Notes: generated from the sequence alone by a model not told the origin. DNA of 64,000 nt from an uncultured Veillonellaceae bacterium (GCA_958348245.1 CATVYJ010000007.1:37685-101684), one strand, 5' to 3'. Shown: positions 9,827 through 18,583, counted from the first letter of the stretch. Numbers and translations: made by a program.

Positions 9827-11494
9827 ATGGACGGAAAATCTTTTTCTTACAGCGATATTTTCCCGGGCAGGACGGTGCTCGTCTTTGTTCCACATGAAGA
9901 TGATGAAATCAACGTGGCCGGCGCGCTCATGGCGGGACTGCGGCAGGAAGGCTTTCGCGTTATCTGTGCCTTTGCCGCCAATGGGGACCGGAGCTATCTC
10001 GCTGAGACCCGCATTGCTGAAGCACTCCGGTCTCTCGCCGTTCTCGGCGTACCGGCGGAAGACGTGGTATTCCTCGGCTATCCCGACGGCGGCCTTGACG
10101 CGGCGCGGTGTGTCTTCATGCATGGTCGGGAAGGCGTGCTCACGGTGGAAGGGCGCTCCGCCACCTACGGCGCGGCGGGAAAGCCAGACTTCGCCATGGC
10201 CCTCCGTGGGGCGCATCAGCCCTATACCTGGCGGGGATTTCTCGACGATGTGCGGGATCTTCTTTTACATTATCACCCGGACGGTATTGTCGCCGTAGAC
10301 TTTGATTCCCATCCGGATCACCGCATGTGCTCCATCGCCGTGGAAACCGCGCTCGGAGAAATTTTGAATACGAAGGGAAATACCTGGCATCCCGTTGTGT
10401 TGAAAACTTTTGCGTACAATACGGGCTTTGAATCGGTAAAAGATTTTTATGCGGACAATCTGCTTTCTACGGTATTCAATCGGGCGCGTATCATGGACGA
10501 AGCGCTCACTACGGACAATCCTGTCCTCGAATGGGAGCATCGCCTTCGCCTTCCCGTACCTGCCGATTGCCGTGTGCCTTTGCTGTGGAAGAACCGCGTT
10601 TTTCAGGCCTGCCGGGCCCATCTTTCCCAGCGTGCTTTTCTTCGGGCAGACCGTATCATCAATGGGGATGAAGTCTTCTGGCTTCGCCGCACCGATAGCC
10701 TCCTCTTTGAAGGGCGAGTTACGGCTTCTTCCGGGGACAGCCGGCATCTTCATGATTTTCGTATGATCAATGCGCGGGACATTTGTCCGAAGCATGATGT
10801 CGTCCTGACGGGCTGCCTGTGGGTGCCCGATGCGGACGACCCGGAGAAAGTCTGCCGATGCACCTTTGATACGCCCCGCCGCATCGAGGCCGTGTCTTTC
10901 TATGGCAATCCGAATAATACCGGCCGCATTACCCGGGGGCGGCTCACTTTCAGCAATGGCTATGCCTGTGATGTGCCTGCTCTCTGTCCGTTTGGACGGG
11001 AGACCGCCGTACCCCTTCCGCCGCAGGAATCAGTGGAATGGGTGGAATTCCGCGTGCTGGAAACGGAAGGGGAAGAGGCCGGACTCTCCGAGTGGGAACT
11101 ATTCGGGAAGAAGACAATGCCCGGCAAAGTCCTCCACATTCTGGCCGACGGGAACTTCGCGTATGACTGGACCGTCACGGCGGGGTCGCCTGGCCCGGAA
11201 ATTTCCGCGTATACCTTTGGCATTACGGGAGAGATTCGCTGGTACTGGGATGGTGCGTCCTGCACGCTCGCAGACATTCAGGCCTGCTGTGCTGCAGGCA
11301 TCAGCGCAAGCCATACTCTCCGTGCCGAGGCGGATGGTCTCGTTTCTGAAGTGCGTCTTCTTCCCCTGACGGCAGGACAGCGTATGCGGCGCCGATTGGC
11401 CATGCGTGCGGATCGTCTCCGTGTCTGGTGGGAAAAGCAGCGCATCAAACCGGCGCATCATCGGCTGCGTCAGATGAAACGGAATAGAAAATGA
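9827..11494 (+). CDS. PIG-L/LmbE family deacetylase with C-terminal beta domain (paralogue)
   Basis: 555 aa from the ATG at 9827; the longer frame from 9719 runs inside the previous gene and is not needed. It carries the PHEDDE zinc motif and the HPDH motif (here DSHPDHRM), then a C-terminal region with WVEFRVLETEGEEAGLSEWELF. It is similar over its whole length to the protein at 902-2599, including the conserved IINGDxVFWLRRTDSL junction between the two halves. A terminator follows, so it closes the operon that began near 3.9 kb. A soluble or membrane-associated N-deacetylase for a surface glycan is the best guess. Confidence 0.84.
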   Translation: MDGKSFSYSDIFPGRTVLVFVPHEDDEINVAGALMAGLRQEGFRVICAFAANGDRSYLAETRIAEALRSLAVLGVPAEDVVFLGYPDGGLDAARCVFMHGREGVLTVEGRSATYGAAGKPDFAMALRGAHQPYTWRGFLDDVRDLLLHYHPDGIVAVDFDSHPDHRMCSIAVETALGEILNTKGNTWHPVVLKTFAYNTGFESVKDFYADNLLSTVFNRARIMDEALTTDNPVLEWEHRLRLPVPADCRVPLLWKNRVFQACRAHLSQRAFLRADRIINGDEVFWLRRTDSLLFEGRVTASSGDSRHLHDFRMINARDICPKHDVVLTGCLWVPDADDPEKVCRCTFDTPRRIEAVSFYGNPNNTGRITRGRLTFSNGYACDVPALCPFGRETAVPLPPQESVEWVEFRVLETEGEEAGLSEWELFGKKTMPGKVLHILADGNFAYDWTVTAGSPGPEISAYTFGITGEIRWYWDGASCTLADIQACCAAGISASHTLRAEADGLVSEVRLLPLTAGQRMRRRLAMRADRLRVWWEKQRIKPAHHRLRQMKRNRK

Positions 11495-11500
11495 AAGGGG

Positions 11501-11528
11501 AAAAGAACGGCGTCAGCCGTTCTTTTTT
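11501..11528 (+). terminator. intrinsic terminator
   Basis: Inverted repeat AAGAACGGC / GCCGTTCTT with loop GTCA followed by a T run. It ends the glycosyltransferase/deacetylase operon. Confidence 0.9.
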
Positions 11529-11686
11529 GATGCCACATACGAAAGAATGAAATATATGTTAAATTATTTTATGACGCACAGGAATAAATTGCATAATAAA
11601 GGATGCTGTAATATCTTAATCATAGCGAAATATCTTCGACAGAATATAGAATTGCCAATGAAAAGTAAACCCCGGAGGCAGAGACG

Positions 11687-12862
11687 ATGAAAGTTTTTAT
11701 GGTTCATTTTATGAAATTTGCCGGCATTGCGGGCGGATTGGAGCGGCTGCTTTGTAATCTGTCTAATGCCTTGAGTCATCGGGGACACGAGGTGTATATT
11801 CTTACATATGATGAAAAAAGCGGTGAACCTTTTTATCCGCTGGATTCGTCAGTCCAACTGGTGAATCTCTGGCAGATGAATCATGAGCCGGAAAGAATGC
11901 CGTTGCGGAAAAAGCTGGGCCGGGAAATTACGCGTCTCCGGGGGCCGCAGGCCATGGCGGGCTGGTATGAGCGGTACCGCGCGGCGTATATCGTGCCTGA
12001 GGCAAAAAAACTGTACGACAGCATTCGGCCCGATGTAATTCTGGTTTATAAACACAATTCCAGCTGGCTCGTGTCGCAGTTCAGCGGGGAGTGTCCGGTG
12101 ATTCAGCTATGTCGGAACGATCCACGCACCCGCTTCCCCGAAATGAGCGCCGGACAGCGGAGGGCCATCTCACAGGATGCACTGATTCAGGCGCTTACGC
12201 CGCAGTTTCAGAGGATGCTGCAGGAGGCGTTTCCCTATACGAAGACGATATGCATTCCCAATGCGGTGCCGCAGTTTTCCCATCATGCAGACCTCTCGGC
12301 GGAAAAGAAAACATATACCGTCCTCTGTACGGGGCGGCTCACGCGGGAATCGAAGCGCCAGCACCTGCTGATTGAAGCTTTCGCCCGGCTGGCGGACGAG
12401 TTTCCCGCCTGGCATGTCGATATCTGGGGCGACGGCAAGGAAGAGTACAAACGGCAGCTGCGGGACCAGATTACGGAGCTGCATCTGGAGGGGCGGGTAT
12501 TCCTGCGGGGGATCACGAAGCAGATTTATCAGGAATATCCGAAGGCGGATCTCTTTGCGTTTCCCAGCGCCTTTGAAGGATTTCCCAATGCCATGGCAGA
12601 AGCCATGAGCGCGGGACTGCCGGTGGCGGCCTTCGCTTCGTGCAGCGGCGTCAATGAAATTCTGCGGGACGGCGAGACAGGATTCCTCACGGCGGACGGC
12701 GCGGAAGCTTTCGCTGACGGCCTGCGAAAACTCATGGCCAGTCGGGAGCTGCGCGCCGTCATGGGAGCGGCAGCCGCCCGGGACATGGCGCGCTTTGCGC
12801 CGGAGAAAATCTGGGATTTGTGGGAAAACACGCTGGAAAGGGAGGCAGAGCGGAAAAAATAA
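11687..12862 (+). CDS. GT4 family glycosyltransferase
   Basis: 391 aa; the ATG follows GGAGGCAGAGACG. N-terminal domain: GGLERLLCNLSNALSHRGHEVYI. C-terminal domain: RESKRQHLLIEAFARLADEFP, VDIWGDG and FEGFPNAMAEAMSAGLP. Unlike the earlier paralogues it stands alone behind a terminator and an AT-rich upstream stretch (11529-11686) that holds a plausible promoter (TTGCAT, 17 bases, TATCTT near 11588). It precedes the UDP-glucuronic acid genes, so its donor could be a uronic acid, but nothing in the sequence proves that. Confidence 0.86.
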   Translation: MKVFMVHFMKFAGIAGGLERLLCNLSNALSHRGHEVYILTYDEKSGEPFYPLDSSVQLVNLWQMNHEPERMPLRKKLGREITRLRGPQAMAGWYERYRAAYIVPEAKKLYDSIRPDVILVYKHNSSWLVSQFSGECPVIQLCRNDPRTRFPEMSAGQRRAISQDALIQALTPQFQRMLQEAFPYTKTICIPNAVPQFSHHADLSAEKKTYTVLCTGRLTRESKRQHLLIEAFARLADEFPAWHVDIWGDGKEEYKRQLRDQITELHLEGRVFLRGITKQIYQEYPKADLFAFPSAFEGFPNAMAEAMSAGLPVAAFASCSGVNEILRDGETGFLTADGAEAFADGLRKLMASRELRAVMGAAAARDMARFAPEKIWDLWENTLEREAERKK

Positions 12863-13006
12863 AACGGGGAATCCGGACGGAGCGGCGGGACATCCGAGGG
12901 ACGGCGGCTTTTCCCGGCGGGTCCGTGGATACGAGGATGGTGAATGGCAGCGGCGTTTCCGGAGAGGGAGCGCCGTTTTCCTGTGGCGCAGATTGGATGG
13001 GCGGTT

Positions 13007-13069
13007 TATAATTGAGCGTAAAACCTTTATAATAGAATAAAACTTGTAACGTCATACGTAACGTGTGAC
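13007..13069 (+). promoter_or_regulatory. upstream region of ugd: two TATAAT boxes and tandem GTAACGT
   Basis: TATAAT occurs at 13007-13012 and 13028-13033. Downstream, GTAACGT is repeated at 13046-13052 and 13058-13064, exactly 12 bases apart. The repeat may be a regulator half-site pair in the leader. No good -35 box is evident. Confidence 0.35.
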
Positions 13070-13094
13070 ATAGGGGTATAGAGGAGGAACGCGT

Positions 13095-14261
13095 ATGAAA
13101 ATTGCCATTGCGGGGACGGGCTATGTGGGCCTGTCGAACGGGATTCTGCTGGCGCAGCACAATGAAGTGGTGGCGCTGGATATCATTCCGGAGAAGGTGC
13201 AGATGCTGAATGAGAAGAAATCGCCCATCGTGGATGCGGAGATTTCCGAATATCTGGCGGAGAAGCCGCTCCATTTCCGGGCGACGCTCGATCCGAAGGA
13301 AGCTTTCACCGGCGCGGATTATGTCATCATTTCCACGCCTACAAATTACGACCCGGATAAAAATTTCTTTGATACGTCGTCTGTGGAATGCATCATCGAG
13401 GAAGTGCTGGCCATCAATCCCCAGGCGGTCATGGTCATCAAATCCACGGTGCCCGTGGGCTACACCGCGCAGATGAAGGAGCATTATCACACGGACAATC
13501 TCATTTTCGCGCCGGAATTTCTCCGCGAGGGCAAAGCGCTCTATGACAATCTCTATCCCTCCCGCATCGTCGTGGGCGAGGACTCCGAACGGGCGCGCAC
13601 CTTTGCGCATCTCCTTGCAGAAGGGGCGATCAAGAAGGACATCCCCATGCTCTTCACCGGCTCCACGGAAGCGGAGGCCATCAAGCTCTTTGCGAATACG
13701 TACCTCGCGCTCCGCGTGGCGTACTTCAATGAGCTCGATTCCTATGCGGAAATGCGGGGCCTCAGCACGGCGCAGATCATCAAGGGCGTGTGCCTCGACC
13801 CGCGCATCGGCGATTTCTACAATAATCCCTCCTTCGGCTACGGCGGCTACTGCCTCCCGAAGGATACGAAGCAGCTCCTCGCGAATTACAGCGACGTGCC
13901 GCAGAATCTCATCTCCGCCATCGTCGCGGCAAACCGCACGCGGAAAGACCATATCGCGGACATGATCCTCGCGCGGCATCCGAAAGTCGTAGGCGTGTAC
14001 CGCCTCACCATGAAGACCGCGTCGGACAATTTCCGCGCTTCCGCCATTCAGGGCGTGATGAAACGCATCAAGGCGAAGGGCATCGAGGTCATCGTGTATG
14101 AGCCCACGCTGAATGCGCCGGACTTCTTCCATTCCCGCGTGGAGAACGATCTGGAGGCCTTCAAGCGGGAGAGCGACGTCATCGTGGCGAACCGCCTTTC
14201 GGACGATCTGAAAGACGTGAAGGACAAAGTGTATACCCGCGATCTCTTCTCGCGGGATTGA
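13095..14261 (+). CDS. ugd: UDP-glucose 6-dehydrogenase
   Basis: 388 aa, the normal size for the short bacterial form. The N-terminal NAD-binding motif is GTGYVGLSNG. The substrate region has STVPVGYT and FAPEFLREGKALYDN, and the catalytic cysteine lies in FGYGGYCLPKDTKQ (about residue 255). It oxidises UDP-glucose twice with NAD+ to UDP-glucuronate in the cytoplasm. The start follows GAGGAGG. It is 10 bases upstream of the epimerase gene that uses its product, so the two form an operon supplying UDP-GlcA and UDP-GalA to the surface glycan. Codons here are more uniformly GC-rich than those of the glycosyltransferases. Confidence 0.95.
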   Translation: MKIAIAGTGYVGLSNGILLAQHNEVVALDIIPEKVQMLNEKKSPIVDAEISEYLAEKPLHFRATLDPKEAFTGADYVIISTPTNYDPDKNFFDTSSVECIIEEVLAINPQAVMVIKSTVPVGYTAQMKEHYHTDNLIFAPEFLREGKALYDNLYPSRIVVGEDSERARTFAHLLAEGAIKKDIPMLFTGSTEAEAIKLFANTYLALRVAYFNELDSYAEMRGLSTAQIIKGVCLDPRIGDFYNNPSFGYGGYCLPKDTKQLLANYSDVPQNLISAIVAANRTRKDHIADMILARHPKVVGVYRLTMKTASDNFRASAIQGVMKRIKAKGIEVIVYEPTLNAPDFFHSRVENDLEAFKRESDVIVANRLSDDLKDVKDKVYTRDLFSRD

Positions 14262-14271
14262 AGGAGGCGCC

Positions 14272-15276
14272 ATGGCACAGTTTCAGCCTTTTGACCCCGC
14301 GAAGACCGTTTTCATTACCGGCGCGGCGGGATTTATCGGATTTCATCTGGCGCGCCGCCTGCTTTCCCTCGGCGCGGCCGTGGTCGGCCTGGACAATCTG
14401 AACGACTATTACGACGTGGCCCTGAAAGAGAGCCGTCTCGCCATTCTGGAAAAAGAACCGAAATTCACCTTTGTGAAAGGCGATCTGGCGGACGAAGCGT
14501 GCGTGGAGAGAATCTTTGCGGACTTCCATCCCGACATCGTGGTGAACCTCGCCGCGCAGGCGGGCGTGCGCTACAGCATCGACCATCCCCGTTCGTACAT
14601 CCAGTCAAACATCGTGGGCTTTTTCAATATCCTCGAAGCGTGCCGCCATCATCCCGTGGAGCACCTGCTCTTCGCGTCCAGCTCCTCCGTGTACGGCATG
14701 CAGCGGAAGACGCCCTTCGCGACCACGGACAACGTGGATCACCCCATCAGCCTCTATGCGGCGACGAAGAAATCGGACGAGCTCATGGCCTATACCTACA
14801 GCCATCTCTACGGCATCCCCGCCACGGGCCTGCGCTTCTTCACCGTATACGGCCCCTTCGGCCGCCCGGACATGGCGTATTTCAAATTCACCAATAAAAT
14901 CGTCCGGGGCGAACCTATCCAGATTTACAACAACGGCGACATGTACCGCGACTTCACCTACATCGACGACATCGTCCGCGGCGTGGAGAATATGCTCTGC
15001 AATCCCCCGAAGCCGAACGACATGGGAGACCGGTACAAGGTGTACAACATCGGCAACAACAAGCCGGAAAAGCTCATGGACTTCATCCGTACGCTGGAAG
15101 AAGCCATCGGGCAGGAAGCGCAGAAGGAATACCTCCCCATGCAGCCCGGCGACGTATACCAGACCTACGCCGACGTATCCGATCTCATCCGCGACTTCGA
15201 CTTCAAGCCCGACACATCCATCAAAGAGGGGCTCGGTCATTTTGCGAAGTGGTATAAGGCATACTACGGGAAATAA
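14272..15276 (+). CDS. UDP-glucuronate 4-epimerase
   Basis: 334 aa extended short-chain dehydrogenase. GAAGFIGFHLARRL is the NAD-binding glycine motif; SSSSVYG carries the catalytic serine region and SLYAATKKSDEL the YxxxK pair. NLNDYYDVALKESRLAIL and FFTVYGPFGRPDMAYFKFT are characteristic of the CapI/LspL type that interconverts UDP-glucuronate and UDP-galacturonate. Placement directly after ugd fits this substrate. A UDP-GlcNAc or UDP-Glc 4-epimerase is less likely because of those motifs and the neighbour. A terminator follows. Confidence 0.9.
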   Translation: MAQFQPFDPAKTVFITGAAGFIGFHLARRLLSLGAAVVGLDNLNDYYDVALKESRLAILEKEPKFTFVKGDLADEACVERIFADFHPDIVVNLAAQAGVRYSIDHPRSYIQSNIVGFFNILEACRHHPVEHLLFASSSSVYGMQRKTPFATTDNVDHPISLYAATKKSDELMAYTYSHLYGIPATGLRFFTVYGPFGRPDMAYFKFTNKIVRGEPIQIYNNGDMYRDFTYIDDIVRGVENMLCNPPKPNDMGDRYKVYNIGNNKPEKLMDFIRTLEEAIGQEAQKEYLPMQPGDVYQTYADVSDLIRDFDFKPDTSIKEGLGHFAKWYKAYYGK

Positions 15277-15281
15277 AAAAG

Positions 15282-15309
15282 AAGCTCTGCGGATTCAGCA
15301 GGGCTTTTT
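15282..15309 (+). terminator. intrinsic terminator (sequence repeated at 19111)
   Basis: AGCTCTGC / GCAGGGCT stem with loop GGATTCA and a T5 run. The hairpin and the following GCGTGAGGA are repeated almost exactly at 19111-19147. Confidence 0.85.
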
Positions 15310-15473
15310 GCGTGAGGAAATCCTGTGTCTTCGCGCCCGCGATGAGGCTGGATGAGAAATGACGGCGCAGGGAACGCTGTGGAGAGGACCGCTCTGGCAA
15401 TGGGGGCTCGGTGTGATTTTGACGGAGAGTGAGCAGATTTCACGAAAGAAATTCTAAATTTTCTAAATTATAG

Positions 15474-15504
15474 TTGCGGGGGGGGTGTTAAAGTGTGGTA
15501 TATT
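15474..15504 (+). promoter_or_regulatory. ompM promoter containing a G8 tract
   Basis: TATATT at 15499-15504 is preceded by TGG (extended -10). A TTGCGG box at 15474-15479 lies 19 bases upstream. Eight consecutive G at 15478-15485 fall between the boxes, so the spacer length depends on the tract. Box assignment is by eye. Confidence 0.55.
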
Positions 15505-15565
15505 GACGGTAACCGGGAAGACATCCCCAGCTTCTCCGGTGGACAGAATCGGACGAAACGGGCGG

Positions 15566-15593
15566 CACAGAGGAAACAAGGCAACTCGCGCAG
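15566..15593 (+). promoter_or_regulatory. 28-nt conserved element in ompM 5' leader (copy 1)
   Basis: A 28-base segment starting CACAGAGGAAACAAGG and ending CGCGCAG is identical to 17128-17155 in the leader of the second ompM gene, while the sequences on both sides differ. It lies about 60 bases upstream of the start codon, well inside the predicted mRNA leader. Confidence 0.6.
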
Positions 15594-15653
15594 CGGCTCC
15601 TTTCTGAAGGTTCTCGAAAAAATTCACGGGGAAAAAGAAAGGAGCGAAGAATT

Positions 15654-16871
15654 ATGAAAAAAATTCTCGCAATGGCAGCTGTAGCTGCTCTCGCTGCAGG
15701 CGCATCCGCTTATGCAGCCAATCCGTTCTCCGATGTGTCCACCTCCGACTGGGCATATCAGGCAGTGGCTGATCTCTCTGATCAGGGCATCGTAGAAGGC
15801 TATCCGGACGGCACCTTCAAAGGCCAGACGAACATCACCCGCTACGAAATGGCGCAGATCGTAGCCCGCCTGATGGCGAAAGAAGACCAGTACAATGCGG
15901 AACAGCGCGCCACCATCGACAAACTGGCTGCTGAATACGCAGACGAACTGGACAGCCTCGGCGTACGCGTAAGCAACCTCGAAAAGAAAGTGGGCAACAT
16001 CTCCTGGAGCGGCGATGCCCGTATGCGTTACATCAGCGGCGACAACAGCGCTGACGAAACTTGGGACGGCCGTGTCCGCATCAACATGAAGGCGTATGTC
16101 AATGACCAGACCACCATCAACGCCCGTCTCTCCACCGACAACGTTGACTGGAAGGGCGACGAGGACGGCGATATGGGCGCAGAAGTCCTGAACGTCACCC
16201 ATCAGTTCGGTGCTGTCGATATCAAACTCGGCCGTTATGGCATGAGCCTCGGCAACCAGGGTGGCTGGCTCTATGGCAGCTCCTGGGGCTTCGACGGCGC
16301 TGAAATCGGCGCGCAGCTCGGCAAAGTAGACCTCGCAGTCGGCTATGGCCAGTTCAACCGCGGCGATCATCTGAAAGATCAGGATACCTTCTACGCGAAG
16401 GCTGACGCCGACCTCGGCTCCTTCGATCTCTATGCGGCATACTATGCAGCGCAGGAAAAGAATCCGATCACTGATTATGACATCTGGGGCGTTGGCCTCG
16501 TAGTGCCGGTCAGCGACTTCCGTGTATTCGGCGAATACTGGCAGAACACCACTGCGGATGCAAACGATGACGCCTGGAACGCAGGCATCGGCTACGGCGC
16601 GAAGAACCTGAAGAAACCGGGCACTTGGCAGCTGGATGTAGCTTACAATGACGTAGGCTCCAACGTATACCTCGGCGGCACCGGCGCGCAGGCGGATATC
16701 TGGAACTTCATTGAAGACAGCGGCACGAGCGTATCCTTCTGGAATGCCATCGCAGAAGTCACCCTCATGCAGAACGTTTACCTCCACGGCGAATATGCAT
16801 TCGCAGCGGATGCAGACAACGGCGAAGATCCGGACGACACCTGGACCGTCTCCCTCAACTACGTATTCTAA
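15654..16871 (+). CDS. ompM: OmpM-type outer membrane porin with SLH domain
   Basis: 405 aa. A signal peptide (KKILAMAAVAALAAGASAYA, cut before ANPF) is followed by an SLH domain (about 22-80: NPFSDVSTSDWAYQAVADLS ... GYPDGTFKG ... TRYEMAQIVARLM). Next comes a short coiled coil (EQRATIDKLAAEYADELDSL...NLEKKV), then a beta-rich barrel beginning SGDARMRY and ending in aromatic F (VSLNYVF). In Negativicutes these proteins are the main porins and tie the outer membrane to polyamine-modified peptidoglycan through the SLH domain. The start follows AAAGGAGCG. The first 338 coding bases are identical to the downstream paralogue; the barrels differ. Confidence 0.93.
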   Translation: MKKILAMAAVAALAAGASAYAANPFSDVSTSDWAYQAVADLSDQGIVEGYPDGTFKGQTNITRYEMAQIVARLMAKEDQYNAEQRATIDKLAAEYADELDSLGVRVSNLEKKVGNISWSGDARMRYISGDNSADETWDGRVRINMKAYVNDQTTINARLSTDNVDWKGDEDGDMGAEVLNVTHQFGAVDIKLGRYGMSLGNQGGWLYGSSWGFDGAEIGAQLGKVDLAVGYGQFNRGDHLKDQDTFYAKADADLGSFDLYAAYYAAQEKNPITDYDIWGVGLVVPVSDFRVFGEYWQNTTADANDDAWNAGIGYGAKNLKKPGTWQLDVAYNDVGSNVYLGGTGAQADIWNFIEDSGTSVSFWNAIAEVTLMQNVYLHGEYAFAADADNGEDPDDTWTVSLNYVF

Positions 16872-16906
16872 TCTCTCCTGCGAGAGCAGATACGCGGCTT
16901 GAACCA

Positions 16907-16938
16907 AAAAGAGAGAATCTGAAAAGATTCTCTCTTTT
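16907..16938 (+). terminator. intrinsic terminator
   Basis: AAAAGAGAGAATCT / AGATTCTCTCTTTT perfect 14-bp stem with a GAAA loop. It ends the first ompM mRNA, so the two ompM genes are separate transcription units. Confidence 0.93.
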
Positions 16939-17036
16939 AAATTGCGGGAAAATTCGTTTTCAAACAATTTTTTATCGGCGGTAACAACGATACATGTAAA
17001 AATAGTTAGAAATAACAAAACGGGAAGCATTGCGCC

Positions 17037-17065
17037 TTGCAGCTGAAAATATCGTATGCTATATT
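17037..17065 (+). promoter_or_regulatory. promoter of second ompM
   Basis: TTGCAG, 17 bases, TATATT with TGC immediately before the -10 (extended -10). Unlike the first ompM promoter it has no G tract. The transcript would carry a leader of about 145 bases. Confidence 0.7.
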
Positions 17066-17127
17066 AATGACAACCGCCGGAAGCATCCTCACGCCGGCGG
17101 CGGACGAAGCGAAACGGAAAAAGACGA

Positions 17128-17155
17128 CACAGAGGAAACAAGGCAACTCGCGCAG
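17128..17155 (+). promoter_or_regulatory. 28-nt conserved element in ompM 5' leader (copy 2)
   Basis: Exact copy of 15566-15593 at a similar distance upstream of the start codon. A shared binding site for an RNA or protein, or part of a leader structure, is possible. Confidence 0.6.
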
Positions 17156-17217
17156 ACGCTTTTCCCCGATCGCTCCCGAAAAAATTCCGTGAGGAACAAA
17201 GAAAGGAGCGAAGAATT

Positions 17218-18528
17218 ATGAAAAAAATTCTCGCAATGGCAGCTGTAGCTGCTCTCGCTGCAGGCGCATCCGCTTATGCAGCCAATCCGTTCTCCGATGT
17301 GTCCACCTCCGACTGGGCATATCAGGCAGTGGCTGATCTCTCTGATCAGGGCATCGTAGAAGGCTATCCGGACGGCACCTTCAAAGGCCAGACGAACATC
17401 ACCCGCTACGAAATGGCGCAGATCGTAGCCCGCCTGATGGCGAAAGAAGACCAGTACAATGCGGAACAGCGCGCCACCATCGACAAACTGGCTGCTGAAT
17501 ACGCAGACGAACTGGACAGCCTCGGCGTACGCGTAAGCAACCTCGAAAAGAAAGTCGGCAATATCTCCTGGAGCGGCGATGCTCGTATGCGTTACCAGAG
17601 CAACGATAACGGCACTGACGAAGGCTGGAACGGCCGTCTGCGCATCAACATGAAGGGCCAGGTCAATGACTCCACCACCGTCAATGCTCGTCTGTCCACG
17701 GACACCGTTGACTGGAAGGGCGACGATGACGGCGATGTCGGCATGGAAGTCATGAACGTAAAGCATGACTTCGGCGCTTGGGATGTCACCCTCGGCCGTT
17801 ACGGCGTATCCTTCGGCAACCAGGGCGGCTGGCTCTATGGCAGCTCCTGGGGCTTCGACGGCGCGCAGATTGCCGCTCAGTTCGGCAAAGTAGACCTCGC
17901 AGTCGGCTATGGCCAGTTCAATCCGAGCAGAAGCCCGAAGTCTATCGTAGGGAATGCTGCGGGTGAATATGTAAGCGGCGCTGTCCTCAATCAGGATTCC
18001 TTCTATGCAAAAGCCAATGCGGACTTCGATGCGTTCGACCTCTATGCGACCTACTACACCAACACCGAAACCAAGAACTCCGGCGCAGATTATGACATCT
18101 GGGGCGTCGGCCTGAATGTGCCGATCAGCCAGTTCCGTGTGTTCGGCGAATACTGGGAAAACACCACGTATGACGGCAAAGGCGACGACGCCTGGAACGC
18201 AGGCATCGGCTACGGCAAGCGCGATCTGAAGAAAGTCGGCAGCTGGCAGCTCGACCTCGCTTACAATGATGTGGGCGCAGGCGTATATCTCGGCGGCGCC
18301 GGCCTCCAGACCGACATGCTCAACACGCTGAAATACAGCGGAAAGACCCAGACGGAAGGCACCAATTTCGCGAAATATGACGAAATTAAATTCTGGAACG
18401 CGATCGCTGAAGTGACCGTTATGCAGAACATGTATGTTCATGCAGAATATGCTTTCGCTGCTGACGGCGACGGCGCAACCGGCGATCCGGACGACACCTG
18501 GACCGTCTCCCTCAACTACGTATTCTAA
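17218..18528 (+). CDS. OmpM-type outer membrane porin with SLH domain (paralogue)
   Basis: 436 aa. Signal peptide, SLH domain and coiled coil are the same in sequence as in the gene at 15654. The barrel is about 30 residues longer, with an extra segment after GQFNPSRSPKSIVGN and another around NTLKYSGKTQTEGTNF, both where surface loops would be expected. It ends in the same DPDDTWTVSLNYVF. Two porins with a common periplasmic anchor but different barrels suggest alternative pores or antigenic faces. It has its own promoter and terminator. Confidence 0.93.
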   Translation: MKKILAMAAVAALAAGASAYAANPFSDVSTSDWAYQAVADLSDQGIVEGYPDGTFKGQTNITRYEMAQIVARLMAKEDQYNAEQRATIDKLAAEYADELDSLGVRVSNLEKKVGNISWSGDARMRYQSNDNGTDEGWNGRLRINMKGQVNDSTTVNARLSTDTVDWKGDDDGDVGMEVMNVKHDFGAWDVTLGRYGVSFGNQGGWLYGSSWGFDGAQIAAQFGKVDLAVGYGQFNPSRSPKSIVGNAAGEYVSGAVLNQDSFYAKANADFDAFDLYATYYTNTETKNSGADYDIWGVGLNVPISQFRVFGEYWENTTYDGKGDDAWNAGIGYGKRDLKKVGSWQLDLAYNDVGAGVYLGGAGLQTDMLNTLKYSGKTQTEGTNFAKYDEIKFWNAIAEVTVMQNMYVHAEYAFAADGDGATGDPDDTWTVSLNYVF

Positions 18529-18551
18529 TTTCTTCGGAAATGACCATACGG

Positions 18552-18583
18552 AAAAAAGAGAATCCCTCGGGATTCTCTTTTTT
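18552..18583 (+). terminator. intrinsic terminator
   Basis: AAAAAAGAGAATCC / GGATTCTCTTTTTT stem with a four-base loop, directly after the second ompM. Confidence 0.92.
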
